In this document: positions 1 through 5,351 of the stretch, piece by piece
Layout: every line of letters starts with the position of its first letter
Numbering within the stretch: position 1 is the first letter of the stretch
Origin: Draconibacterium sp.
GTDB lineage: Bacteria; Bacteroidota; Bacteroidia; Bacteroidales; Prolixibacteraceae
Assembly (NCBI GenBank): GCA_027011835.1
Contig: JALUZN010000419.1
Span: 1 to 6,136 of the forward strand
DNA length: 6,136 bases
Reading direction: 5' to 3'
Translations under genes and position numbers: made by a program
The notes under the pieces: model-generated
Databases searched by the model: none
What the model was told of the DNA's origin: nothing
What the model saw: only the letters and a program-made list of their open reading frames with translations

Positions 1-11
1 CCTCCGGCATC

Positions 12-23
12 TCCCCGCGGGGA
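12..23. repeat. GC-rich 12-bp perfect palindrome
   Basis: TCCCCGCGGGGA is a perfect inverted repeat in an otherwise AT-rich leader. Together with the preceding CCTCCGGCATC it resembles the ends of dispersed GC-rich intergenic elements that I recall from Bacteroidota genomes, but I cannot verify this. It could equally be the base of a terminator for a gene left of the window; an A-rich rather than T-rich stretch follows on the + strand, so a + strand terminator is not well supported. Confidence 0.5.
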
Positions 24-60
24 AAATTAATAAAGAAGAAGAATTCAGGAGGGTATGGAT

Positions 61-123
61 GAAGTTGGAAGGTAGAAGTTGGAAGTTAGAAGGTAGAAGT
101 TAGAAGGCAGTAGGCAGAAGTTT
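61..123. repeat. Nine-unit 7-bp tandem array (consensus GAAGKTR)
   Basis: The 63 bases divide exactly into nine heptamers with no slippage: GAAGTTG, GAAGGTA, GAAGTTG, GAAGTTA, GAAGGTA, GAAGTTA, GAAGGCA, GTAGGCA, GAAGTTT. The variation sits at positions 5-7 of the unit, and the last three units are the most diverged. The array lies far upstream of the polymerase start (205 nt). It could be a simple-sequence intergenic repeat or, less likely, a set of protein binding sites. Confidence 0.85.
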
Positions 124-173
124 GTTTTGTATATATGTTAATGTTTTATGAACGCCTCATAAATAGAGAATTG

Positions 174-187
174 CAAGACACAAGACA
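174..187. repeat. Two tandem CAAGACA heptamers
   Basis: CAAGACA occurs twice without a gap (174-180 and 181-187). It is short and would be unremarkable alone. It is listed because it sits between two other short tandem repeats of unrelated sequence in the same leader. Confidence 0.6.
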
Positions 188-214
188 GTTGTTTTGATTT
201 GCTAAAGAACAGAC

Positions 215-238
215 CTTTGCGACTTTGCGGCTTTGCGA
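215..238. repeat. Three tandem CTTTGCGR octamers
   Basis: CTTTGCGA (215-222), CTTTGCGG (223-230) and CTTTGCGA (231-238) are adjacent direct repeats. I recall similar CTTTGCG strings in intergenic regions of Bacteroidota, but this is memory and not a search result. Each unit carries a TTTG, the element used at -33 in Bacteroidota promoters, but no matching TAnnTTTG box follows at the right distance. Confidence 0.75.
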
Positions 239-280
239 GGAACAAAAATCGAACAAAGTGTTGTAAAGAATAAAATAAAA

Positions 281-292
281 TTAACCGGTTAA
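281..292. promoter_or_regulatory. Candidate operator: 12-bp perfect palindrome TTAACCGGTTAA
   Basis: A perfect dyad ends 35 nt before the start codon of the DnaE-like gene. Symmetry stops exactly at the 12 bp, since the next outer pair (280/293) is A/A. Its position suits a repressor or activator site controlling the polymerase, possibly an SOS-type or XRE/S24-type regulator, but no regulator can be named from the sequence. Confidence 0.35.
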
Positions 293-296
293 AATT

Positions 297-314
297 TTCT
301 CCCTCAGAGGAGAA
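297..314 (+). other. Small hairpin just upstream of the ribosome binding site
   Basis: TTCTCC (297-302) and GGAGAA (309-314) can pair around a 6-nt loop. The stem ends 1 nt before the AGGAGG ribosome binding site. TCTCC could alternatively pair with GGAG of the Shine-Dalgarno site itself, so the element might influence translation. The stem is only 6 bp, so this is tentative. Confidence 0.35.
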
Positions 315-315
315 C

Positions 316-321
316 AGGAGG
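316..321 (+). promoter_or_regulatory. Strong Shine-Dalgarno site of the DnaE-like gene
   Basis: AGGAGG lies 6 nt before the ATG at 328. It fixes the start of the polymerase gene. It is notable because the WYL and HIRAN genes here have only A-rich leaders without a recognisable Shine-Dalgarno, as is common in Bacteroidota. Confidence 0.8.
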
Positions 322-327
322 GCTTCA

Positions 328-3273
328 ATGTTATTAAATACTCACTCGTGGTTTAGTTTGAAATACGGCGCAATTTCTCCCGAGAACCTGCTGGCAGAGT
401 TGTCGGCAAGCGGCTACTCAACGTTTGCACTTACCGATATTAACAATACTTCGGCCGCCATCGATTTTGTTCGAATGGCAAAACGGTTCGGTATAAAACC
501 TGTTTTGGGTATCGATTTCAGAAACGGAATCGACCAGAAATTTATTGGCCTGGCAAAAAACAACAACGGTTTTTACAATTTAAACCGGTTTCTTACCAAC
601 CATTCGGAGCAAAAAAAGCCCTTTAAAAACGAAGCCCCCGAAATGGACGATACATTAATTATCTATCCGTTTAAAAACGGTAATTTCAGGCAGTTACGCG
701 AGAACGAATTTGTTGGGATAAAATCGTCGGAGTTGCTAAAACTTACCTTTTCCGAGTGGCGTTTTTACCCCGATAAACTGGTTATTTTACACCCGGTATC
801 TTTTCGCAACAAGCGCGACTATAACATTCATCGCCTGCTGCGGGCCATCGAAAACAACACCCTTTTAAGCCAGCTTCCGCTCTCCGAACAAACTTCGGCT
901 AACGAAATTATAATCGACAAAAACGAGCTGATAAATGCGTTTTGCAACTACCCCGGAATTATTGAAAACACGAAAAAAATATTGTCGGCGTGTTCTGTTG
1001 AGTTTGAGTTTGGCACCAATAAAAACCGCCAGCTCTTTACACATTCAAAACAGGCCGATTACCAACTGCTTCGAAAAGAGTGCGAAAAGGGACTGAAATA
1101 CCGGTTTGGCAATCCTTCAGAAAAAGTTGTTAGGCGAATGGAGAAGGAGTTAAAAATGATTGATGAGCTGGGGTTTACCTCCTATTTTTTAATTAATTGG
1201 GATATTGTAAAATATGCGCGCAGCAAGGGTTTTCCGTATGTGGGGCGGGGGAGTGGCGCAAACAGTATGGTGGCCTACCTGCTGCGAATTACCAATGTCG
1301 ACCCCATTGAGCTCGACCTCTATTTCGAGCGGTTTATCAATCCGTTTCGTAAAAACCCGCCCGATTTCGACATCGATTTTTCGTGGACCGACCGCGACGA
1401 TATTACTGGTTACATTTTTAAAAAATACGGCTGGGAGCGGTGTGCTCTTCTGGGAACTTACATCACCTTTAACCACAAATCGGCTTTCCGCGAAATAGGG
1501 AAAGTATTTGGCCTGCCTGCCGACGAGATTACGCGCCTGCAAAAAAATCCGGTTCCCGCCGAAAACGATAAATACGGGAAATGGGTGGTGAAATACAGCA
1601 ACTACATTACCGGAATACCGAGTCATTTAAGTATTCATGCCAGTGGAATAATAATTTCGGAAAAGCCCGTAAACTGCTATTCGGCCACGCATATTTTACC
1701 AAAAGGATTCCCCACAACGCATTTCGATATGCATGTTGCCGAAGATATTGGCCTGTATAAATTCGACATTTTAAGCCAGCGCGGTTTGGGAAAAATAAAA
1801 GACACTCTAAAAATTGTCGAAAAAAACCGGCATAAGAAAATAGACATCAATGCTATTCAGCAATTTAAAAACGACCCGCGCGTAAAAAAGCTTTTAAAAA
1901 GCGGACAAACAATTGCCTGTTTTTATGTGGAGTCGCCCGCCATGCGAATGTTGCTTACAAAATTAAAAGCCGACGATTACACGCGGCTGGTGGCGGCCAG
2001 TTCCATCATTCGTCCCGGCGTTGCTAAAAGTGGAATGATGCGCGAATACATCCTCCGTTTTCAAAACGAAAAACGACGCGAAAAAGCGCGGAAAGAGCTG
2101 CCCGAATTGTATGCCATTTTAGAGGAAACCTACGGTGTGATGGTCTATCAGGAAGATGTGCTAAAAGTGGCGCACTACTTTGCCGGATTGACGTTGAGCG
2201 AAGCCGATGTGTTGCGCCGCGGAATGTCGTGGAAATTTAAAGAACGAAACGATTTCAGAATGGTTAAAAATAAGTTTTACGCCAATTGTAAAGCAAAAGG
2301 TTACGCCGAAAATACCGTTGCCGAAATATGGCAGCAGATTGAGAGTTTTGCCAATTACGCTTTTTCGAAAGGCCACTCGGCAAGTTACGCTGTCGAGAGT
2401 TTTCAGGCACTCTGGTTAAAAGCTTATTTTCCGCTTGAATATATGGTTGCCACACTAAATAACGGCGGTGGTTTTTATTCGCAGGAGCTCTATTTTCACG
2501 AGGCAAAAATGCAGGGGGCAAAAATTGAAGCTCCGTGTGTAAACCGCAGCGAGTGGCTGAATACAATCAGCGGAAATACCATTTATATCGGATTTTACGT
2601 GTTGCACGAACTAACACACGAAACGGCACAAAACCTGATTGACGTGCGTACCCGGAACGGGAAATACAAAAGCTTGAACGATTTTATTTCGAGAAATTAC
2701 ATTTCGCTCGAACAACTGATAATCCTTATTCGCATTGGAGCTTTCCGGTTTACCGGAAAAAGTAAAAAAGAGTTGCTTTGGGAGGCACATTATCTGTTGG
2801 GACACTCGAAAAAAACAGCGCCGCAAAATACTCTTTTCGAAATCAGGCAGCGTAAATTTAAACTCCCCGAATTGTGGCACCACCAGCTCGAAAACACATT
2901 CGACGAAATTGAACTGATGGGATTTTTTACCGGCTCGCCGTTTAGTCTTTTAGAACAGAAAATCCCTTCGGAAATTACCGCTGCGCAGTTGCCCGCATTG
3001 GTGGGCAAAACCATCGAAATTGTGGGGTACCTCGTTCACCGGAAACCCACACGCACCAGCAACGGCAAAGTAATGTATTTTGGTACCTGGCTCGATATTG
3101 AAGGACGGTGGCTCGACTCGGTTCACTTTCCAGATCACCGGGTTCCAAATCCTTTTACAGGGCCGGGCTGCTATCTGCTACAAGGTAAGGTTGTAAACGA
3201 ATACGATTTTATAAGTATAGAAACCACCCGGATAAAACGCCTGAAATACCGGAATATGGACGACTTAACCTGA
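328..3273 (+). CDS. dnaE: DNA polymerase III alpha subunit-like (short DnaE, probable translesion type)
   Basis: C-family DNA polymerase, 981 residues, shorter than E. coli DnaE (1160). Domains in order: PHP-like (about 1-205), palm/fingers with GRGSGANS (306-313) and catalytic PDFDIDF (D348, D350), the RPG segment (562-564), YGVMVYQED (602-610), the NYAFSKGHSASYA region (676-688), a helix-hairpin-helix-like stretch (about 782-815) and an OB fold (about 888-975). The protein ends right after the OB fold, so the tau-binding tail of replicative DnaE is missing. The PHP metal ligands are eroded: NTH replaces HxH at 4-6 and TDI replaces TDH at 36-38, so built-in exonuclease activity is unlikely. 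Near the third catalytic carboxylate the sequence is SGMMREYI (568-575), with no Asp. Start: ATG with AGGAGG 6 nt upstream. Family knowledge: such short DnaE proteins in Bacteroidota often accompany DinB/ImuB-like polymerases; the upstream partner would lie outside the window. The mutagenic-repair role is inference; a main replicase is unlikely. Confidence 0.95.
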   Translation: MLLNTHSWFSLKYGAISPENLLAELSASGYSTFALTDINNTSAAIDFVRMAKRFGIKPVLGIDFRNGIDQKFIGLAKNNNGFYNLNRFLTNHSEQKKPFKNEAPEMDDTLIIYPFKNGNFRQLRENEFVGIKSSELLKLTFSEWRFYPDKLVILHPVSFRNKRDYNIHRLLRAIENNTLLSQLPLSEQTSANEIIIDKNELINAFCNYPGIIENTKKILSACSVEFEFGTNKNRQLFTHSKQADYQLLRKECEKGLKYRFGNPSEKVVRRMEKELKMIDELGFTSYFLINWDIVKYARSKGFPYVGRGSGANSMVAYLLRITNVDPIELDLYFERFINPFRKNPPDFDIDFSWTDRDDITGYIFKKYGWERCALLGTYITFNHKSAFREIGKVFGLPADEITRLQKNPVPAENDKYGKWVVKYSNYITGIPSHLSIHASGIIISEKPVNCYSATHILPKGFPTTHFDMHVAEDIGLYKFDILSQRGLGKIKDTLKIVEKNRHKKIDINAIQQFKNDPRVKKLLKSGQTIACFYVESPAMRMLLTKLKADDYTRLVAASSIIRPGVAKSGMMREYILRFQNEKRREKARKELPELYAILEETYGVMVYQEDVLKVAHYFAGLTLSEADVLRRGMSWKFKERNDFRMVKNKFYANCKAKGYAENTVAEIWQQIESFANYAFSKGHSASYAVESFQALWLKAYFPLEYMVATLNNGGGFYSQELYFHEAKMQGAKIEAPCVNRSEWLNTISGNTIYIGFYVLHELTHETAQNLIDVRTRNGKYKSLNDFISRNYISLEQLIILIRIGAFRFTGKSKKELLWEAHYLLGHSKKTAPQNTLFEIRQRKFKLPELWHHQLENTFDEIELMGFFTGSPFSLLEQKIPSEITAAQLPALVGKTIEIVGYLVHRKPTRTSNGKVMYFGTWLDIEGRWLDSVHFPDHRVPNPFTGPGCYLLQGKVVNEYDFISIETTRIKRLKYRNMDDLT

Positions 3274-3339
3274 AAGGGAAATGTTAATAACTATCGTAAT
3301 TATGTAAAAAATAAATCGGGAGTTTCTGGAAAGTTTCAA

Positions 3340-3347
3340 TAACTTTA
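3340..3347 (+). promoter_or_regulatory. Possible -7 box of the WYL regulator gene
   Basis: TAACTTTA matches the Bacteroidota -7 consensus TAnnTTTG except for the last base and would place transcription start about 25 nt before the ATG at 3378. No clear TTTG lies at the expected distance upstream; TTTC at 3323-3326 is only 13 nt away. The call is weak. I see no terminator between the polymerase stop (3273) and this gene, so read-through from the polymerase is also possible. Confidence 0.25.
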
Positions 3348-3377
3348 TAAAGTTAAAAATCGCGAAAACTGGCCCAA

Positions 3378-4289
3378 ATGAACGATCAGGAAAAACTCCG
3401 CCGCATTCTGGAAATTATGATGTACCTCTCGAGCGGCATAAAACATTCTATTCCAGAAATAGCAGAACGTTTTAACATCTCCGAAAGAACAGCTTTCCGG
3501 TATATTCAAACATTCAGAGAAGCCGGATTTGTTGTTCCCAAACCACACGATGGTCTCTACAAAATAAGTAAAGACTCGCCCTATTTTCGAGAGATAAGCG
3601 AGCTGCTTCACTTTTCGGTGGAGGAGGCGATGATTTTACAAAAAACAATCCACTCCATCAGCGACGAAAATCTGCTGAAACAGAATTTAATAAAAAAACT
3701 TTATGCCCTTTACGATTTCGAAGGGGTTGCAAATACAATCGTAAAACAGGAGTATTCCGAAAATATCCATCAGCTAATCAGGGCTATAAAACATAAAAAC
3801 CGGGTAATATTAAAAGAGTACCAGTCGGCAAACAGTAACGAAGTAAGCGACCGGCTGGTTGAACCTTTTGGCTTTACAACCAACTACGTAGCAATTTGGG
3901 CATTCGATGTTGACGAAAAAAGCTGTAAAACTTTTAAAAATACACGTATTGGCGCTGTACAGGTTTTGCCCGATGTTTGGAAAAACGAGCGCAACCATAA
4001 AAAACAGCCAATGGATGTTTTCCGTATTAGTTGCGACAAACAGTTTCCGGTAAAAATAAAACTCTCGATACGTGCCTGCGAGCTGCTGAAAGAGGAGTAC
4101 CCAATGGCAGAAAAATACATTGAACAGATAAACAGCAATGAGTTTATTTTTAACGCAGAAGTGTGTAGCTACGAAGGAATTGGACGATTTGTGATGGGGC
4201 TGTACGACGAAATTACCGGAATTGAACCAAACGAGTTTAAGCAGTTTTTAAAAACGAAAGCAAAAAAAATAGTCGATGACGGAAGTTGA
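3378..4289 (+). CDS. HTH/WYL-domain transcriptional regulator
   Basis: A 303-residue protein with a winged helix-turn-helix of the DeoR/HTH_11 kind at about 7-53 (SIPEIAERFNISERTAFRYI marks the recognition helix region). It also has a WYL domain at about 128-200 and a C-terminal extension of the WCX type (about 213-300). The WYL domain is a ligand-sensing module, and in several studied members it senses nucleic acid. Here the namesake motif is degenerate: the segment FTTNYVAIWAFD (166-177) aligns VAI where WYL is expected, while the downstream KTFKNTRI (184-191) is conserved. It therefore probably belongs to a divergent lineage subfamily. The ATG has no Shine-Dalgarno. It lies between a repair-type polymerase and a HIRAN gene, all on the same strand, and may regulate either neighbour or itself. 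WYL proteins often repress defence or damage-response genes, but which role applies here is not visible. Confidence 0.92.
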   Translation: MNDQEKLRRILEIMMYLSSGIKHSIPEIAERFNISERTAFRYIQTFREAGFVVPKPHDGLYKISKDSPYFREISELLHFSVEEAMILQKTIHSISDENLLKQNLIKKLYALYDFEGVANTIVKQEYSENIHQLIRAIKHKNRVILKEYQSANSNEVSDRLVEPFGFTTNYVAIWAFDVDEKSCKTFKNTRIGAVQVLPDVWKNERNHKKQPMDVFRISCDKQFPVKIKLSIRACELLKEEYPMAEKYIEQINSNEFIFNAEVCSYEGIGRFVMGLYDEITGIEPNEFKQFLKTKAKKIVDDGS

Positions 4290-4334
4290 CAGTTTTATGG
4301 TTTTATTTTGTAACGAAACAAAAAAATTACAACT

Positions 4335-4661
4335 ATGAAACGGAAACATTTCGACCATTTTAACATTGCCGGATTTGCCTACTACGAAGGTGCAATTGCT
4401 TTTAACGACTTAAAAATTGGAACAAAATTGAAATTAAAACCGGAAAAAAAGAATCGGTACGACGAAAATGCAGTGGCCATTTATTACAAAAACCGGAAGC
4501 TGGGCTTTGTGCCTGCGGCAAACAATAAACCCATTGCAACAATATTAAACGCCGGCCACAACATATTTGAGGTTCGTATTCAGCAAATATTTGCCGAAGC
4601 ACACCTAAACCAACAAATGCAAGTGGTTGTGTTTGTACTGAAACAAAAAAAAGAGATATAA
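4335..4661 (+). CDS. Small stand-alone HIRAN domain protein
   Basis: A 108-residue protein that is almost entirely one HIRAN domain (about 6-104). Signature features are the N-terminal FNIAGFAYYEG (9-19), the LKPEKKNRYDENAVAIYY block (34-51; N40, Y42, D43, N45 and A46 fit the family core), and KLGFVPAANNKPIATIL (55-71). HIRAN domains, known from HLTF/Rad5, bind single-stranded 3' DNA ends and recognise damaged or stalled forks. Bacterial stand-alone forms are mostly uncharacterised. There is no signal peptide or membrane segment, so a cytoplasmic DNA-binding role is expected. It starts 45 nt after the WYL gene stop, on the same strand, with an A-rich leader and no Shine-Dalgarno, which fits co-transcription with the WYL gene. 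The link with the polymerase upstream suggests DNA damage tolerance; that is inference. Confidence 0.9.
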   Translation: MKRKHFDHFNIAGFAYYEGAIAFNDLKIGTKLKLKPEKKNRYDENAVAIYYKNRKLGFVPAANNKPIATILNAGHNIFEVRIQQIFAEAHLNQQMQVVVFVLKQKKEI

Positions 4662-4673
4662 ATTAATACTTTA

Positions 4674-4704
4674 TTTAATGAGTGCTCCGGAATTTATACA
4701 TTTG
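4674..4704 (+). promoter_or_regulatory. Candidate Bacteroidota-type promoter of the repeat-protein operon
   Basis: TACATTTG at 4697-4704 is a perfect match to the -7 consensus TAnnTTTG. TTTA at 4674-4677, a three-of-four match to the -33 TTTG, lies 19 nt upstream, within the usual spacing. Transcription would start near 4711 and leave a leader of about 100 nt before the ATG at 4814. The -7 box sits in the loop of a possible 8-bp stem (4688-4695 with 4724-4731, one G-T pair), whose meaning is unclear. The promoter supports treating the genes from 4814 on as a separate transcription unit from HIRAN. Confidence 0.5.
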
Positions 4705-4813
4705 TACTACTACTCTGGAAGTGAAATTTCGTAAAGGTGTACATATAACATAGTTAGGTGGCATTTGAAAACAACAAAATATTAAAACGATAAACTCATT
4801 AAAATTGAAGCAA

Positions 4814-5341
4814 ATGAATATTCCATCATCAAGAAATCCCAACAGAACAAGTTCAATTAATCCACATAGAACAAGTAGCATTAATCCTAACAGGACATCT
4901 GCTATAAACCCGAATAGAACAAGTTCAATTAACCCGCACAGAACAAGTAGTATAAACCCAAATAGGACTTCTTCTATAAATCCAAGTAGAACATCCTCAG
5001 TAAACCCATTTCGAACAAGTAGTATAAACCCAGGTAGAACTTCATCAATAAATCCAAGCAGGACTAGTTCTATAAACCCTAATAGAGTATCAAACATCTC
5101 TGGAAAATATATTTTTGACCTTGAATTAAATCCAATTGGATTTACAGTTGTTGCAAACACACGTGTATTTTTAATTTTTGACCCTCAGGAAACTTGGATA
5201 GCATTTGGAGTTGATAACCACAATGGAGGGTATAATATTTTTGATTTGAAATTAAACTGGATTAAATATTGGGTTGTGAATGGAAATGGGAACTTTAATG
5301 GTTTTGATTTAAATAATAATTGGATCGAATTAACAACTTAA
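4814..5341 (+). CDS. Unrecognised two-part repeat protein (octapeptide array plus four 21-residue repeats)
   Basis: A 175-residue protein I cannot assign to a family. After a short MNIPSSR head, residues 8-95 are eleven perfect-length octapeptides, consensus NPxRTSSI, with x being N, H, S, F or G; the last unit is degenerate (NPNRVSNI). Residues 96-175 contain four repeats in exact 21-residue register: FD at 101, 122, 143 and 164, Ile at 108, 129, 150 and 171, and Trp before that Ile in repeats 2-4. The array is basic, Ser/Thr-rich and probably extended; the C-terminal part looks like a small beta-strand repeat fold. No signal peptide, membrane segment or catalytic motif is visible. Start choice: ATG at 4814; an in-frame TTG three codons upstream (4805) is a weaker option. 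Eleven of 13 Arg codons are AGA/AGG, unlike the CGN-rich polymerase gene. It lies 10 nt upstream of the DUF4145 gene, so the two are probably co-expressed. Function unknown; a structural, adaptor or binding role is the most one can infer. Confidence 0.85.
   Translation: MNIPSSRNPNRTSSINPHRTSSINPNRTSAINPNRTSSINPHRTSSINPNRTSSINPSRTSSVNPFRTSSINPGRTSSINPSRTSSINPNRVSNISGKYIFDLELNPIGFTVVANTRVFLIFDPQETWIAFGVDNHNGGYNIFDLKLNWIKYWVVNGNGNFNGFDLNNNWIELTT
4835..5098 (+). repeat. 24-bp coding tandem repeat, 11 units
   Basis: Eleven in-frame 24-bp units encode the NPxRTSSI octapeptides with no indels. Units share amino acids far better than bases: Arg is AGA, AGG or CGA, and Ser is AGT, AGC, TCA, TCT or TCC. 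Synonymous choices recur every third unit (units 2, 5 and 8 use ACA-AGT-AGY; units 3, 6 and 9 use ACN-TCN in the same place), which points to growth by 72-bp blocks. Confidence 0.92.
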
Positions 5342-5351
5342 AAACTAAAAT

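Larger units (their letters stand above)
1..327. other. Non-coding leader upstream of the DnaE-like gene
   Basis: No frame on either strand in this stretch looks like a gene. In the + direction all three frames hit stops early (for example at 28-30, 58-60 and 101-103). In order it holds a 12-bp GC-rich palindrome (12-23), a Shine-Dalgarno-like AGGAGG at 47-52, a 7-bp tandem array (61-123), a doubled CAAGACA (174-187), a tripled CTTTGCGR (215-238), a perfect TTAACCGGTTAA palindrome (281-292), a short hairpin (297-314) and the AGGAGG ribosome binding site of the next gene. I see no TAnnTTTG box here. The downstream gene may use a promoter I cannot recognise, or be read through from an upstream gene outside the window; relatives of this polymerase often follow a DinB-type gene. 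Confidence 0.7.

Noticed and set aside
59..103. 14-codon frame with a good Shine-Dalgarno as a real gene
   Set aside because: Not annotated as a gene because it lies inside a tandem repeat array, ends after 14 codons, and its internal repetition simply follows from the 7-bp period; kept only as part of a finding.
1189..1626. Minus-strand 145-codon open frame inside the polymerase gene
   Set aside because: It lies within the conserved palm region of the polymerase, whose + strand reading is unambiguous. The product is low in recognisable features and rich in Phe/Val, as expected of an antisense shadow.
3274..3377. Terminator after the polymerase gene
   Set aside because: I looked for a GC stem with a T-run and found only weak A-T pairings, so no terminator is called.
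4306..4323. TTTTGT/ACAAAA inverted repeat between the WYL and HIRAN genes, possible terminator
   Set aside because: The stem is six mostly A-T pairs with no GC core and no T-run after it on the + strand, so it is unlikely to terminate; it is probably an AT-rich chance dyad.
4753..4759. GTTAGGT, which fits the integron attC half-site GTTRRRY, just before the AT-rich gene pair
   Set aside because: No matching RYYYAAC partner or inner L boxes could be found in the upstream non-coding sequence (4662-4752), and no second site is visible at the far end of the pair. A 7-base degenerate match is expected by chance.
4675..5160. Minus-strand open frame of 161 codons across the octapeptide repeats, with a repetitive hydrophobic product
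   Set aside because: It is the antisense shadow of the 24-bp coding repeat: a period divisible by three keeps the opposite frame stop-free. It overlaps the better + strand gene fully and has no leader or homology of its own.
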